This document shows, one piece after another, positions 50,983 to 64,000 of a stretch of DNA of 64,000 nt. A program made the translations under genes and the position numbers. This stretch comes from Cacajao melanocephalus (lineage: Eukaryota; Chordata; Mammalia; Primates; Pitheciidae). Within the stretch, counting starts at the first letter, position 1. Each line of letters opens with the position of its first letter. The DNA lies in contig CAUYLG010052203.1 in the NCBI GenBank assembly GCA_963573385.1, positions 1 through 64,000 on the forward strand, in the 5' to 3' direction. The notes under the pieces were generated by a model. That model saw only the letters and a program-made list of their open reading frames with translations, was not told where the DNA came from and did not search any database.

Positions 50983-51547
50983 CTGGCAAGCATATTTTTT
51001 CCTAAAATTTCTAAATACGTTTGCTGGATCACTGTGCTACTTTGCTCAAAGACATGCTGTTTTGTTTAGAGATAAACAGCATTGTGTATATCATCTTTAT
51101 TTAAATAACCTGAAGTGTTAAACATGTTTATGTGAAACATAACATGTGAACATTTAAACATGTTTACTCATTGTGTTTTTCTTCCAATCTGCCCACTTTT
51201 TGATAAATAAGTGACATTTTTTGAATAAATTCACCAATGAGGATGCTACAATAGGAAACCAAAAGAATGTAAGATATGTCTATTTGCAAACAACATCCAT
51301 CCCTCAGAGACTTTTTTGAGTATACTGAGGTGTCTACAAATCATTTTGCATAGGGCTAATGATTACTATGAACTTCTGGATCTTCTTAGAATATAAAGGA
51401 TATTAGTGAGAAAAAGATCAACAGACATTTTGGGTTGGAGTCAACGACAGTGAAAGGCAGACAAAGGAAGAAACTGACCAGACCTTCAGAGTAAGTTGAT
51501 ACCTTTTTTGTTGTTGTTAGTTCACATGCTTGTTTACTACTCTAATT
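50983..51547. other. Unassigned
   Basis: No supported feature. Confidence 0.5.
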
Positions 51548-51732
51548 CAGTAGTTCTTAAACTTGAGCAAGTATCAGAATCACCTGGAGGATTTGTTTAA
51601 ATACCATCTTCTGGGTCCCAGTTCCAGAGTTTCTGATATGGTAAGTCTGAGTGGGACCTGAGGATTTACAATTCTACATTTCCAGGTAATGCTGGTATTG
51701 TTGCTTTAGGTAACACTCTTACAGAAACCCTG
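51548..51732 (+). mobile_element. MER5A-type hAT-Charlie MITE
   Basis: cagtagttcttaaacttgag, gtatcagaatcacctggagg, tgggtcccagttccagagtt and ttccaggtaatgctggtatt reproduce MER5A in order. Imperfect 8-bp flanks (ctctaatt and acttaatt) fit a decayed hAT TSD. Confidence 0.88.
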
Positions 51733-52049
51733 ACTTAATTGCTTACTTGCTCAATCAAATTGTTTGAATGAGATTAAACATGTATGTAGCAAGCAAAAAG
51801 TGGTTTCTGCTTCTCCTGGTTGCCTCTTCTGAGTGACATTTTTGAACCAGGCGTTTGATAATTCAAATTCTAAGTTTTATAACTACAGCTATAAGATCTA
51901 TAACCATAAGATCTGTGCTCTTTTTACTGAATCATATGTTTATTTTTGAAAAACAGATAATATCATTAGAGCTTAACATTTTGTAGTAATTTAGTGAAAG
52001 AATAAGAGAAACTAAATTTTACATAGAATTTTGTCTGAGAATAAGGAAT

Positions 52050-52382
52050 TGTTATGCCCAGTATGTATCTATTTCTCACAGTTCCGGAGGCTCAGAAGTC
52101 TAAGATCAAGGTGTCCACAGAATCACTCTCTGATGTGGGTCCTCTTTCCGGTTCGCCACAACCTCTTTCTTGTTGTATCTTCACATAGTGGTGATATGTG
52201 AAGGGATGGCAAGCTCCCTGATCTCTTCTTATAAGAGTGCTAATTATCTCTTCTGGAGAATTCACCCTCATGACCTCATTTAAACCTAATTAACTCATAG
52301 AGGCCGGACCTCTAAATGCCATCGAATTGAAAATTAAAGCATCAACATATAAATTTTGGAGAAACAAAATCCAGTCCATAGC
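52050..52382 (-). mobile_element. MLT1A-group LTR, antisense
   Basis: tatttctcacagttccggag, then tctaagatcaaggtgtccac, through ctcatgacctcatttaaacc and caaaatccagtccatagca. The left (U5) end is missing or decayed. Confidence 0.75.
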
Positions 52383-52769
52383 ACCTCATATCCAATTTCT
52401 CATATCATTACAACTTAGATTGATATGATACATTTGTTACAATATTGCTATATCATTATCAACTAAACTTCATAATTTATTAATTTATTTAGTTTTCATA
52501 TAATACTCTTTCTTATACCAAGATCCCATTCTTGACATCACATTAAATTTAGTTATCATGGCTCATTAGGTTCCTCTTGGCTCTGACAGCTTCTCAGAAA
52601 TTTGTTATTTCTGATGACCTTGACAGTTTTATGAGGCATATATTGTATTTTGTAGAATGTTCCTAAACTGCAGTTTATGGGTTCTTTGCATATTTTGAAT
52701 GCCAGTCCTTTATCAGATATTTGATTTACAAAGATTTTTCTCCCAATCTATGGTCTTTCTAAAGAAATT

Positions 52770-52938
52770 TTGTTTTGTTTTGTTTTGAGATAGGTTCCCC
52801 TATGTTGCCCAGGCTGGAGATCAGTTGATATTAATAGGCATGCTCATTGTGCATTACAGCCTAGAACTCCTGGCCTCAAGTGATCCTCCTGACTCAGCCT
52901 CCCCAGTAGCTGGGATAACAGGTACATGCTACCGGGTG
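52770..52938 (-). mobile_element. Free left Alu monomer (FLAM), antisense
   Basis: GTTTT tail, gttgcccaggctggagatca, tcaagtgatcctcctgactc and gtagctgggataacaggtac, then stops after one monomer. Probable short TSD gaaatt at 52764-52769 and 52939-52944. L1M sequence resumes directly. Confidence 0.85.
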
Positions 52939-53161
52939 GAAATTAGAAGTTTTAAAAATAAGTCCAATTTATCAAATTTCTTCTGTCATGGATCATGTTT
53001 TGGGTGCTGTGTCTAAAAAGTCATCAACATAATTAAGGTCACTTAGATTTTCCCATATGCTATTTTTGAGGAGTCTTGTAGTTTTGTATTTTCCATTTAT
53101 GTGTATGTTCTATTTTGACTTAAATTTTGTGTAGGGTGAAAACTCTGTGAGTAGGTATGTT

Positions 53162-53365
53162 GTTGTTTGTCCTCTTTTTCTCCTTCTTCTTACCCTTCTC
53201 TCCTTTTCTCTTCCTCTTCCTGCTTCTTCTCTTCTTCCTCTTCTCTTCCTCTTCTTTTCTTCTTCTCCTTCTTTGCCTTCTTCCCCTTCTTCTTCTTCTC
53301 CAGTTTTTGTCTCCTCTTCTTCCTTCTGCGTCTTTTCCTCCTCCTCCTTCTATTTCTCCTCTTCT
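53162..53365. repeat. 200-base TTC/CTC-rich homopyrimidine tract
   Basis: Almost pure C/T with degenerate TTC/TCC units and few purines. It lies between two consecutive L1M ORF2 segments, ending at tgcatgcaaatgtccg. Long frames on both strands here are composition artefacts. Confidence 0.93.
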
Positions 53366-54470
53366 TTGCATGCAAATGTCCGATTTTTTCTAACGTCATT
53401 TTCTAGCACCTTATCAAGACTAGTGTTTCCACATTTAAATTCAAAGGAGCCTTGTCAAAAATCAGTTGACTACATTTGCATGGGTCTGGTGGGTCTGTTT
53501 CCAGGCTTTTTGCTCTTTCAGGAATGGCTACTCTTTCATCAATACCATGCTGTCCTGTTTACTGCAGTTTTATGGTAATTCTTGAAATCTAGTAGAGTCA
53601 GTCATCTAACTTTGTTCTTCAGTATTGTGCTGGCTCTCCTAGTTTTTTGTCTCTTTAATATAAATTTTAAAATCAGTTTATTGATATCTACAAAACAGTT
53701 TGCTGGGCTTTTGATAGAGATTGTGTTGAACCTATAGACAAACATGAATAATTGATATAATAGTGTTGTACAATTCATTAACATAAAATATATTTCTAGT
53801 TATTTAGTTAATTTTAAAATAAATTTTAATCATGTTTTATAGTTTTCTGATACAGATATTGTACTTATTTTGTTAGAGTTATACTTGAGTATTACATTTT
53901 GGTGTAATATTATAAAATAATCATTTTTATTTCAAATTCTGATGATTTTTGTCTTGTATATAAAGCAAAATTGACTACAGTGAACTGATTTTGCCTCCTA
54001 TGACCTCCCTATAATCACTCACTACTTCCAGAAATTTTTGTAGAATCTTTTGTATAGTCTCTGCAGACAGTGATATAATCTCTGAATGAAGACAATTTTA
54101 TTTCTTCAGGAACAGTCTATATACAGTTTGTTTTTAATCTTAGTGAACTTACTAGGATTTCCTTGCATAGGAATGGTGAGATAGATTATTTTTGCCTTGT
54201 TCCTGATCTTAGGGGGAATATATCCAGCCTTTCATGATTAAGTATGGCATTATCTATACATTTTTTTGAAGATTTTCTTTATGAAGTTGAAGATTTCCCC
54301 TTTGAGTCTTAATTTGCTAAGAATTGTTATCATGGAAAGGTGTTGGATTTTTTCAAAAGCTTTTCTGTATCGTTATGATATTTCTTTTTTATCTGTCTGA
54401 GAAATAGATTAGATGTACTACATTGATTGACTTTCTAATATTGAATCAGACTTGCATACCTGAAAAAAAA

Positions 54471-55309
54471 ATTGAGTTGAAGACATCTTTTACCTCAGTC
54501 TTTCCCACTTGAATGTCCCAAATAGATGTTAGAGGAGTCATTTTGTTAAATTTCCTAACTTAAAAGCCACTGAGCTTTGATTTCTACTTCTCTTCTCCTG
54601 AGAGGTCCTCAAACCCAAATTTTAGGTTATCTAAAACTGGAAAATTCTCTCAGAACAAAGTAAGTGTTTAACTGTTCAATTCTTAATTATGCATCCAGAT
54701 TTCTGCTTTACTTAAGATTTCCAGCACACACAAAAAAAAGTTTAAAAATTCTTAAAGTTGAATTTTCCTATTGTGTACTACAGTTTTATTTTTCCCAGCA
54801 GAATATTTGATCTGAATAACTTTACCTAGCATATTTCCCCTCAATATAGGTGTTTTTATTTTAAAATAATGCATTTAGAGAATGACATTTTTATTTTCAA
54901 AAATAAATAAATATGAAAGATAAATTGAATCCACCAATAGTCTCATGTTCCCATTACTTAAATATAGCATTATTATTTTTCCCTTTTTTCATCCTAGTAT
55001 CTTTTCCTTCCTAAGGGTTGTTTTATACAGTTGTGATCAGTTTTCACATCATATTGTATTTGAAATATATTTCATGCTACTTCTTTTTCATATATTTCAT
55101 TTTATATGGCTGCTTGATGACTGGGAGCGTGCCTTTTGCATCTACCCTGATGTTGAACACAGATACACATATTAGACATTCAGTAATATTGTTAACTTGA
55201 ATGAAAGTACAGGCATTTTAAGGAGAAAAGCTTTTTTGGATATTTATCTAGTTCTTTCTGCCATACCACCTAATATAGTAATGTAGTCAAAGGCTGACAT
55301 TTCATAAAC
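54471..55309. other. Unassigned DNA
   Basis: No supported feature. A 76-codon frame at 54945-55175 has no recognisable similarity. Confidence 0.5.
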
Positions 55310-55321
55310 AATTGCTAAATT

Positions 55322-55638
55322 GTCTGGTGGGTGGCTGACAACTGTAATCCCAGCACTTTGGGAGGCTGAGGTAGGCAGATCACTTGAGGCCAAGAGTTTG
55401 ATATTAGCCTGGCCAACATGGTGAAACCCCGTCTCTACTGAAAGTACAAAAATTAGTTGGGTATCGTGACGGGAACCTGTAATCCTAGCTACTCAGGAGG
55501 CTGAGGCAGGGGGCCTGCTTGAACCCAGGAGGCAGAGGTTGCAGTGAGCAGAGATCACAACACTGCACTCCAGCCTGGGGAACACAGCAAGACTCCATCT
55601 CAAAAAAATTCAAAAAAAATTTAAAAAATAAAATAAAG
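55322..55638 (+). mobile_element. Alu SINE, sense
   Basis: Alu dimer with an A-rich tail interrupted by TTC and TTT. Perfect 12-bp TSD aattgctaaatt at 55310-55321 and 55639-55650. Confidence 0.95.
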
Positions 55639-55997
55639 AATTGCTAAATTAAATGCTATAAGTAGTTAGAGTCATGTTACTGAGAACTACAATAGGGATG
55701 GTAGTGTGGTATACGTAAATGCGTTCTAGTCATACTCACAGATCTTTGTTGCAGTCAGTCTAGGAGAATAACAAAGAATATCCAAAACAATGGATTTAAT
55801 ATTCACATCTCTACTCCAGGATATGGGATATTCACATCTTAACTATTTGCCCTTACCTTTGCCTTCCTATTTTAGTTCTCAATACAATAGCCAGAATTAT
55901 CCTTTTAAAAGTTCAATTTGATCCTGTTGTTCTTCTCTTTATGCCCTACAATAATTTTTGCATCTCAGAGTAGAAGTCAAATTCCTTAAAGTGGTTT

Positions 55998-56646
<649 letters not shown>

Positions 56647-57115
56647 AGGCATTATGTCATCTAGTTATGTTGCCTCTCTGACCTCCTCTTCCACTGTATT
56701 TTCATGGCTCTGGTTTCCACCCACATGGGCCTCCCCGATTCCTTGAACACACTCTTCTATCTCAGAAATCTGGCATTTGCTATTCCCTCGACCTGGAAAC
56801 ATCTTCACCCACGTATCCTATTTTCTCACTTGCTCAAATCCTTCATGTCTCTGTTCAAATAGTCTCCCTTCTGAGGTGTCTTCCCTCTCTTCAAATGCCT
56901 TTAATACTTCATTGCTTCCTTAGCCCTCAAAACAACTTGGTATTGTACATATTTATTTCTCATATTGAATTAGCTTTTTCCAAACTAAATATAAGCTTCT
57001 TGAGTGTTAGACATTTATCTGTCTTGTTCACTAATATGAAATTCATCACCTAGCAGCTGAAATACTGAACTGCTCAGTAAATATTTGTTAAAGATATAAT
57101 GAATGAATGCTGAAT

Positions 57116-57514
57116 ATTATGTCTACCATGTAGTCAGTGTTTTTATTGCACCATAGTTCTCCTTACTATGTAGGTCACCTTTGCAAAATATTATTAGCAC
57201 AATGTTATAGAAAATAAAATCAAGACATTAAGGACCTTGCTTAAGGCAACACTAAAAAATATTAATAGTGATAACAATTAGCAAGTGTAATCTTCATACC
57301 ATGGACTTTCTTTCCAATGCTCAAATTATTTTCTTTATATCATGCTGAGATATAAATTAAATGCAAAAAATTTAACAATTTTCTGATAATTTTACAATCT
57401 AATTTAATGTTGGATTTTGGTTTTTATTTGTCATTATTATAAAGGAAAAACCTGTGGCTAAAGATCTTGAAATCCACACAGTACATCATAGTAGAAGATA
57501 AACATCTTTGAAAT
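57116..57514. other. Unassigned, weak MIR-like words
   Basis: The aaaatcaagacattaaggac / cttgcttaaggcaacact segment near 57220 is weakly MIR-like only. Confidence 0.35.
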
Positions 57515-57600
57515 TCAAAAGAAGAGAACTTCTCTGAAACTCAGTTTGCTTCTGTGTAACATTGGGATAATAATATCTTGCTGAGATGAAGCCACTATAG
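57515..57600 (-). mobile_element. MIR fragment, antisense
   Basis: actcagtttgcttctgtgta then cattgggataataatatctt matches the antisense MIR core. Confidence 0.65.
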
Positions 57601-58237
57601 TGTGACTTTTCAGGCCTCAACCTTGACGTTTGCTGTTTAGCAGTAGGTGTGCTTCCTATTCTGATATGCATGCCTTAAGGTTCATTGATAAAGGAGCATT
57701 CCCTCCCACAAAAACATTGACTTCGAATAAATTGGTCAACCTGTGTGATGCTGGAATTCATGGGAAATATCTCAGGAATAAAATGACACTAATAGGATCA
57801 AAACTTTAAAAGGTGTTATTCTAAATTTATGTCACATCTTTAGTGGGCTATCACTTTCTGTCTGCCTCTCTAATAATCTAGATATATCGATATTTTTTTT
57901 CCTAAGAGAATTAACAAATCTTAGCTTAGGGCTAGATTTAGTTTTAATACTCTATTCTCACAGTACTGATGGACTGAAAAAATGGTTTACAATAAAATAA
58001 TTTGTAGTTCTTTCTAGATGATGATGTCATGACTGACTTGGCTGGCTGTAAGGCTATGGCTTGGAGTTTAGTTGGTAGTAAAAATGGGTTCTTGATGTTC
58101 TTGCCACACAGGTGTTGAATATAATATATTACTAGATCCTGAATTTGGCTCAATTTGATTTAATTAAAAACGATTTGTTAAGTATTTAATATTTGTCAGG
58201 TATTACTTTTTAGTTGCCTTTAGAATCATGTGGCAGT
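57601..58237. other. Unassigned
   Basis: No supported feature. Confidence 0.5.
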
Positions 58238-58253
58238 AGAATGGAAGAGAGAA

Positions 58254-60259
<2,006 letters not shown>

Positions 60260-60430
60260 ATACTGTGGCATTTATTCAATAAGAATTGATTGAGTAGCCA
60301 CCATTAGACAGACTCTGTGATAGTCACTAGGGATGTAACAAAGGTAAAGGACAGCTTGTGGCTTGAAAAACCCAGTATAGCAAGGAGGTCAGACAAGAAA
60401 CAAATTCATTCAAGTACAGTTTGGGCCCTT
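60260..60430 (+). repeat. Ancient mammalian repeat fragment
   Basis: gcatttattcaataagaatt, agactctgtgatagtcacta and gggatgtaacaaaggtaaag resemble the dispersed 'ttcattcaacaaatatttat ... aggcactggggata' repeat. The sequence beyond the next Alu (ggagcttatattctcc) fits its continuation. Confidence 0.4.
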
Positions 60431-60508
60431 ACTACAGGTTCCAGGCTTTGCAGGCAGAGCAGCAAGAGAATAAAGCAAAAATGTTGATTTTTGTGATGGA
60501 GTTTATAT

Positions 60509-60830
60509 GCATTTTTTAAATTATTTATTTATTAGGGACACGGTCTCGCTCTGTCTCTCAGGCAGGAGTGCCGAGGTGGGATTTCTGTTCACTGCAGCCT
60601 CGACCTCCATGCTCAAGCGATTGTTTTACCTCAGCTTCCTGAGTAGGTGGGACTATAGGGACGTATCACCATGCCAACACACCCAGCTATTTGTTAAACA
60701 TTTTTTTTTGTGGAGATAAGGACTAGCTATGTTACCCAAGCTGGTCTCAAACTCCTTAGCTCAAGCTATTCTCCTCCCTTGGCCACTCAAAAAGCTGGGA
60801 TTACAGGTGTGAGCCACTGCACCTGGCCAG
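60509..60830 (-). mobile_element. AluJ-like SINE, antisense
   Basis: Starts gcattttttaaatta, then cacggtctcgctctgtctct through gagccactgcacctggcc. The many changes fit an old J-type copy. TSD ggagtttatat (60498-60508) and ggagcttatat (60831-60841), 10/11. Confidence 0.93.
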
Positions 60831-60841
60831 GGAGCTTATAT

Positions 60842-61689
60842 TCTCCTAAAAGGAAACAATAAATAACTATAAATAAGAAACATACTATTTAATATAAGAT
60901 GATACGGGGTTAGTGGAAAAAATATTTTTGATATTCATGATTTGCCATGACATCACAGCAGAGTAAGTATCAGATGGAAGAAACTGTTGATAATCGTAAG
61001 TTCCCTGAGATAAGTTTTGAAAGCTAAATAAGAACTGTGTAAGAGTTAAATGAGGGAAAGGGCTTGTTAAGGAGGGAGTGTACATTGATTAAATAGTCAA
61101 AAGAAAACGAAATAACCTAAAATTTGTTGAAGTGATACTTAACTGACGACTTTCAAAAGATCAGTTTACTTGTAGTACAATAAAGTCTTTGAAATTTTTA
61201 ATTTTTATTACTGTTGATTTAAAAGCCTTGACAAAATGAATGTTGTTGTGAAAATACTTATTAACAAAGTTTACAAAAGAAAATGAACTATACAAAAGTG
61301 AGAAATAATAGTGCATAACTAGCTCTAAACCTATGCACTTTTACAGATGTTATTTACTAAATCAAGGCACTTTCACAGGTAGTGAATATACTGCTAAACT
61401 TCTTGAAGTATAGAGAAGAAAGAAAAGCTCCAAAGCATTAGGAGGAAACTAAAACCTCAGCATATAAAATTCATTATAGGGAGGTAATAATATTGCAATA
61501 TCAGAAAATTAACAAAATAACATTGAGGTTGAAACATATTTCCAATATATAAACTTTTTAGCAATTTTATGTTGCTTGTATTATATTAGAGTACCAGAGA
61601 AAAAGTAATATAAGTTATTTTTGTTAGGTGACAAGAAGGCATTTGAAAAATAAATAACCAGTATTTTTATACTTGTTTTTCTGAGATAT
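60842..61689. other. Unassigned DNA
   Basis: No supported feature. Confidence 0.5.
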
Positions 61690-62200
61690 AAATATTCCAT
61701 TGCATAAACATGCCCCAGTTTGTTTATCTGTTCTCATGGTGATGCACCATGCTTGATTTTTTTAAACTTTTTTTCCATTATTAATATTGCTACTATAAGC
61801 AACTGAGTGTAAGTCATTTCGTAGACTTAAATTTTTGTTTCTATTGAATCGACACCTAGGAGTAGACTTTCTGGGCCACAGGATAAGTTATTTTTGACTG
61901 AGTAGGAAATTGTCAGTCTTTCAATCTGTTTGTAGTATTTTAACTCCTACCAGCTTTGTATGACAGTCCATCATTTCACATCCTTGCCAACAATTAATGT
62001 AATCAGTTTTTTAATTTAGCCATTCCAGTGGGTCCACAGTGGTAAAATTGTGATTTTTGCTTGCTTTTCTCTGAAAATTAAATGGTATATATAGCTTTTT
62101 CATGTGGTTATTTGTCATACTTTTATATTATTTTGTGAAGTTTTATTGATCTTTTGCTCATATTTATTATTTTCAAAATAAACTCTCAGCCGCATCCAAA
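61690..62200 (-). mobile_element. L1M ORF2 fragment, antisense
   Basis: ataaatattccattgcataa, ctaggagtagactttctggg, tcacatccttgccaacaatt and tagccattccagtgggtcca follow the antisense order of the old L1 ORF2 C-terminal region. No frame is retained. Confidence 0.75.
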
Positions 62201-63117
62201 GTTTGTCCTGGTTTGTTTGCCCTCTCTTCAGTTATACAAGATATCATTTATGCAAAGTTCTTGGTTTCTTTGCACCAGGACTCAGAATTTACCAATTAAT
62301 ACTGGAAGGCATATCTGTTCCTTAAATCAATTATGTAAACTTCACTGACTACAAAAGAAGGACCCTCTTCTCTTTTTCTATTTATAAATGCTTGAATGTT
62401 TTAATATAACCATCTTTATAAGAAATATGCATGTTAATTGTATTTTGACATATATTTAAATCTCACAAAGAAAAAAGTTGCCATAACTGTCTCCTTAGTA
62501 TGGCATGCTAAGCCAATAAACATTGTGAAAATTGTACAGTTCACATATTGGTTTTGATAATAGAGTTCACTGTACAAACCAGTAAGTCAGCTTCCTATTA
62601 AATCTTTGTCCGTTCCTTGTATATTTTTAATGAGAACTAATTTGTAATTTCTGATCTAGGTCAGTAGTTCTATCACGTATCTTGCTTTATCCTGCAGCCT
62701 TTGTCTTACCAAAAAAAAGTGCTTTCGTGAGATTATTATAATAAACTACACACAAATGTAGATAGTTAACTGTTTTAATACCATGAGAAGGAATGAAGTC
62801 AACAGATTTTTCAGAGGTCATTTTACATTACATCTTTGGATAAGACAAAAGGAACTCTGCATAACTTATATGGCTGCCTAAACTAAGTATTTACATCCCA
62901 CATACTCTTGTGTTTTTTAACATCTTATGTGCAAGTATGTATATGTCAAATATTAGGAAGACTGAGTACCCATATTATTTGTGTTTTTTTAATGTGTGCT
63001 ATTCTGCTATATTAAATGATATCACATTTTACTATATTTTATTTGAATGATGATTTAATCACTCAAATTTTTATTTTTATTCCTTGGAGTAGTGTCTAGC
63101 AGGAAATATGTTCACCC
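62201..63117. other. Unassigned AT-rich DNA
   Basis: No supported feature. Confidence 0.5.
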
Positions 63118-63232
63118 TACAGCTCTGTAAGGTAGCTATTACCCATTAAAGAAGAAGATAATACTTGGAAAGATCAATTGCTTGCCTAAAGTTACAAGTA
63201 ATTCAGAATTTAAACCATCTGTCCATTAAGTC
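63118..63232 (+). mobile_element. MIR SINE, sense
   Basis: ctctgtaaggtagctattac, agaagaagataatacttgga, attgcttgcctaaagttaca and cagaatttaaaccatctgtc match the sense MIR order. Confidence 0.65.
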
Positions 63233-64000
63233 CACAACATTTAGACAATTTTGGTGCTGGCAATATTAATGGAATGCATTAACTGAAGTTATGTTTCAAC
63301 ACCAATAAGATCTAAATTAGTTTGTCAAAAATTATGCTAAAATATATATAGAAAACCATTACAAGTCTTGGAGTTCCATTTCAATTTGAAAAATGATGCT
63401 TAAATACTCCTTTTTTATTTTTCCCCAATCAAAACCGTTAACTGATAGGAAAAAAAATAACTTTACCATTATTTATTTGCAGATTTCTCTAACTCAGGGT
63501 AATGTACTACATTGACATTCATTTTATTTTTTAAAATTATTTTGTATTTATCAAGCAGATAAATTTAAACCTTGATGCTTCATAAAGAATGAATGAAATT
63601 ATGAGAGAAAAGGGAAAAAGGAAGAACTTTGTAGACAAGACAAAGTCGGTGATAGGGTTGTTTGTTCTAGAAAGACAGTGAGAGTAGAAAAGAACAAACA
63701 GTGACAGTTTCCGAAAGTGTCAGTGTTAACAACAAAATCTTAACAAGCATTCCTATCATAACATGAACAGAACTTAAGAATCAAGAGCAGCAATAAGTAA
63801 ACATGGGGCAGGCTGCCTAGATATATTCTATTTGCCACACCAGATGCACTGTCTACATTTCTCCCTTCTTCCCAACCTCACCTGGTGCCCAAACAGATTT
63901 TCCCTGCCTATCACTACCTGAGCAGGAGGCTGATGCTATAGGATTGCATGAATGGGCTTCCTTAACTGCTGACTTCCATCTGAGTGTGTCCAGTGGGAGG
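63233..64000. other. Unassigned DNA to window end
   Basis: No gene. The last about 100 bases (ccatctgagtgtgtccagtg) are slightly reminiscent of an ancient repeat cut by the window edge, but it cannot be assigned. Confidence 0.4.

Larger units (their letters stand above)
52480..54470 (-). mobile_element. L1M, antisense, with a FLAM insert and an expanded pyrimidine tract
   Basis: The minus strand carries 3' UTR-like sequence (near ttaggttcctcttggctctg), then ORF2 C-terminal to RT sequence in antisense order, e.g. cagtcctttatcagatattt, aaaaatcagttgactacatt, ggtgttggattttttcaaaa, ending at cagacttgcatacctgaa. The FLAM is at 52770-52938 and the pyrimidine tract at 53162-53365. No frame is intact. 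Confidence 0.78.

Noticed and set aside
53120..53578. Long serine/leucine-rich and lysine/arginine-rich reading frames on both strands
   Set aside because: They lie in a C/T-rich tract inside an L1 fossil; the amino-acid bias follows from the repeat composition.

Overview
This is AT-rich mammalian nuclear DNA from a human or other higher primate. It carries about a dozen Alu copies in varying states of decay (one resembling AluY), primate-age L1 insertions, THE1/MST/MLT1 (MaLR) LTRs, Tigger and hAT DNA transposon fossils, and ancient L2, MIR and RTE-like remnants. I found no protein-coding gene, no exon with plausible splice sites and coding potential, no tRNA or rRNA gene, and no CpG island. 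Every long reading frame I examined lies in a repeat, in low-complexity sequence, or in sequence without recognisable protein similarity. The window therefore reads as intergenic or deep-intronic sequence. I found no prokaryotic-type system or new multi-gene system.

Layout. Bases 1-1.7 kb: an antisense old L1 with one Alu in its poly-T tail and another in ORF2. 2.6-4.9 kb: an antisense L1 5' half joined to a non-L1 segment and an Alu 3' end, all inside one 12-bp target-site duplication (TSD); this is the most unusual mobile-element structure here. 7.36-9.64 kb: a complete THE1/MST-group MaLR provirus with two LTRs. 13-20 kb: microsatellites, MIR, hAT fragments, an Alu and an L1M fragment. 20.4-25.2 kb: a nested block with an MLT1A split by a THE1 solo LTR and an L1M split by an MLT1A LTR and by a twin-primed (5'-inverted) L1. 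25.9-26.4 kb: a solo class I ERV LTR. 26.9-29.9 kb: a sense L1M without ORF1, split by an Alu and an LTR-like element carrying a Z-DNA-type CA/CG run. 30.0-30.4 kb: an inverted repeat followed by a long CTTT tract.

31-41 kb is mostly unassigned low-copy DNA with small tandem duplications, a cruciform-prone palindrome and MIR/L2 scraps. 41.3-43.9 kb: an LTR split by a 5'-truncated L1, an MLT1 fragment and an MST solo LTR. 45.8-48.2 kb: an Alu, an internally deleted Tigger, an RTE-like fragment and a THE1 solo LTR. 49.6-52.4 kb: a second Tigger-like element, MIRs, a probable ERV LTR, MER5A and MLT1A. 52.5-54.5 kb: an antisense L1M carrying a FLAM monomer and an expanded pyrimidine tract. 55.3-58.5 kb: Alus and an Alu-in-MLT1A-in-L2 nest. 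The rest is mostly unassigned, with an AluJ-like copy, an L1M fragment and a MIR.

No genes act together here; the layout is a record of insertion order. Family names come from recognising consensus-like sequence by eye, so subfamily labels are approximate. TSD and junction coordinates were read directly from the sequence.
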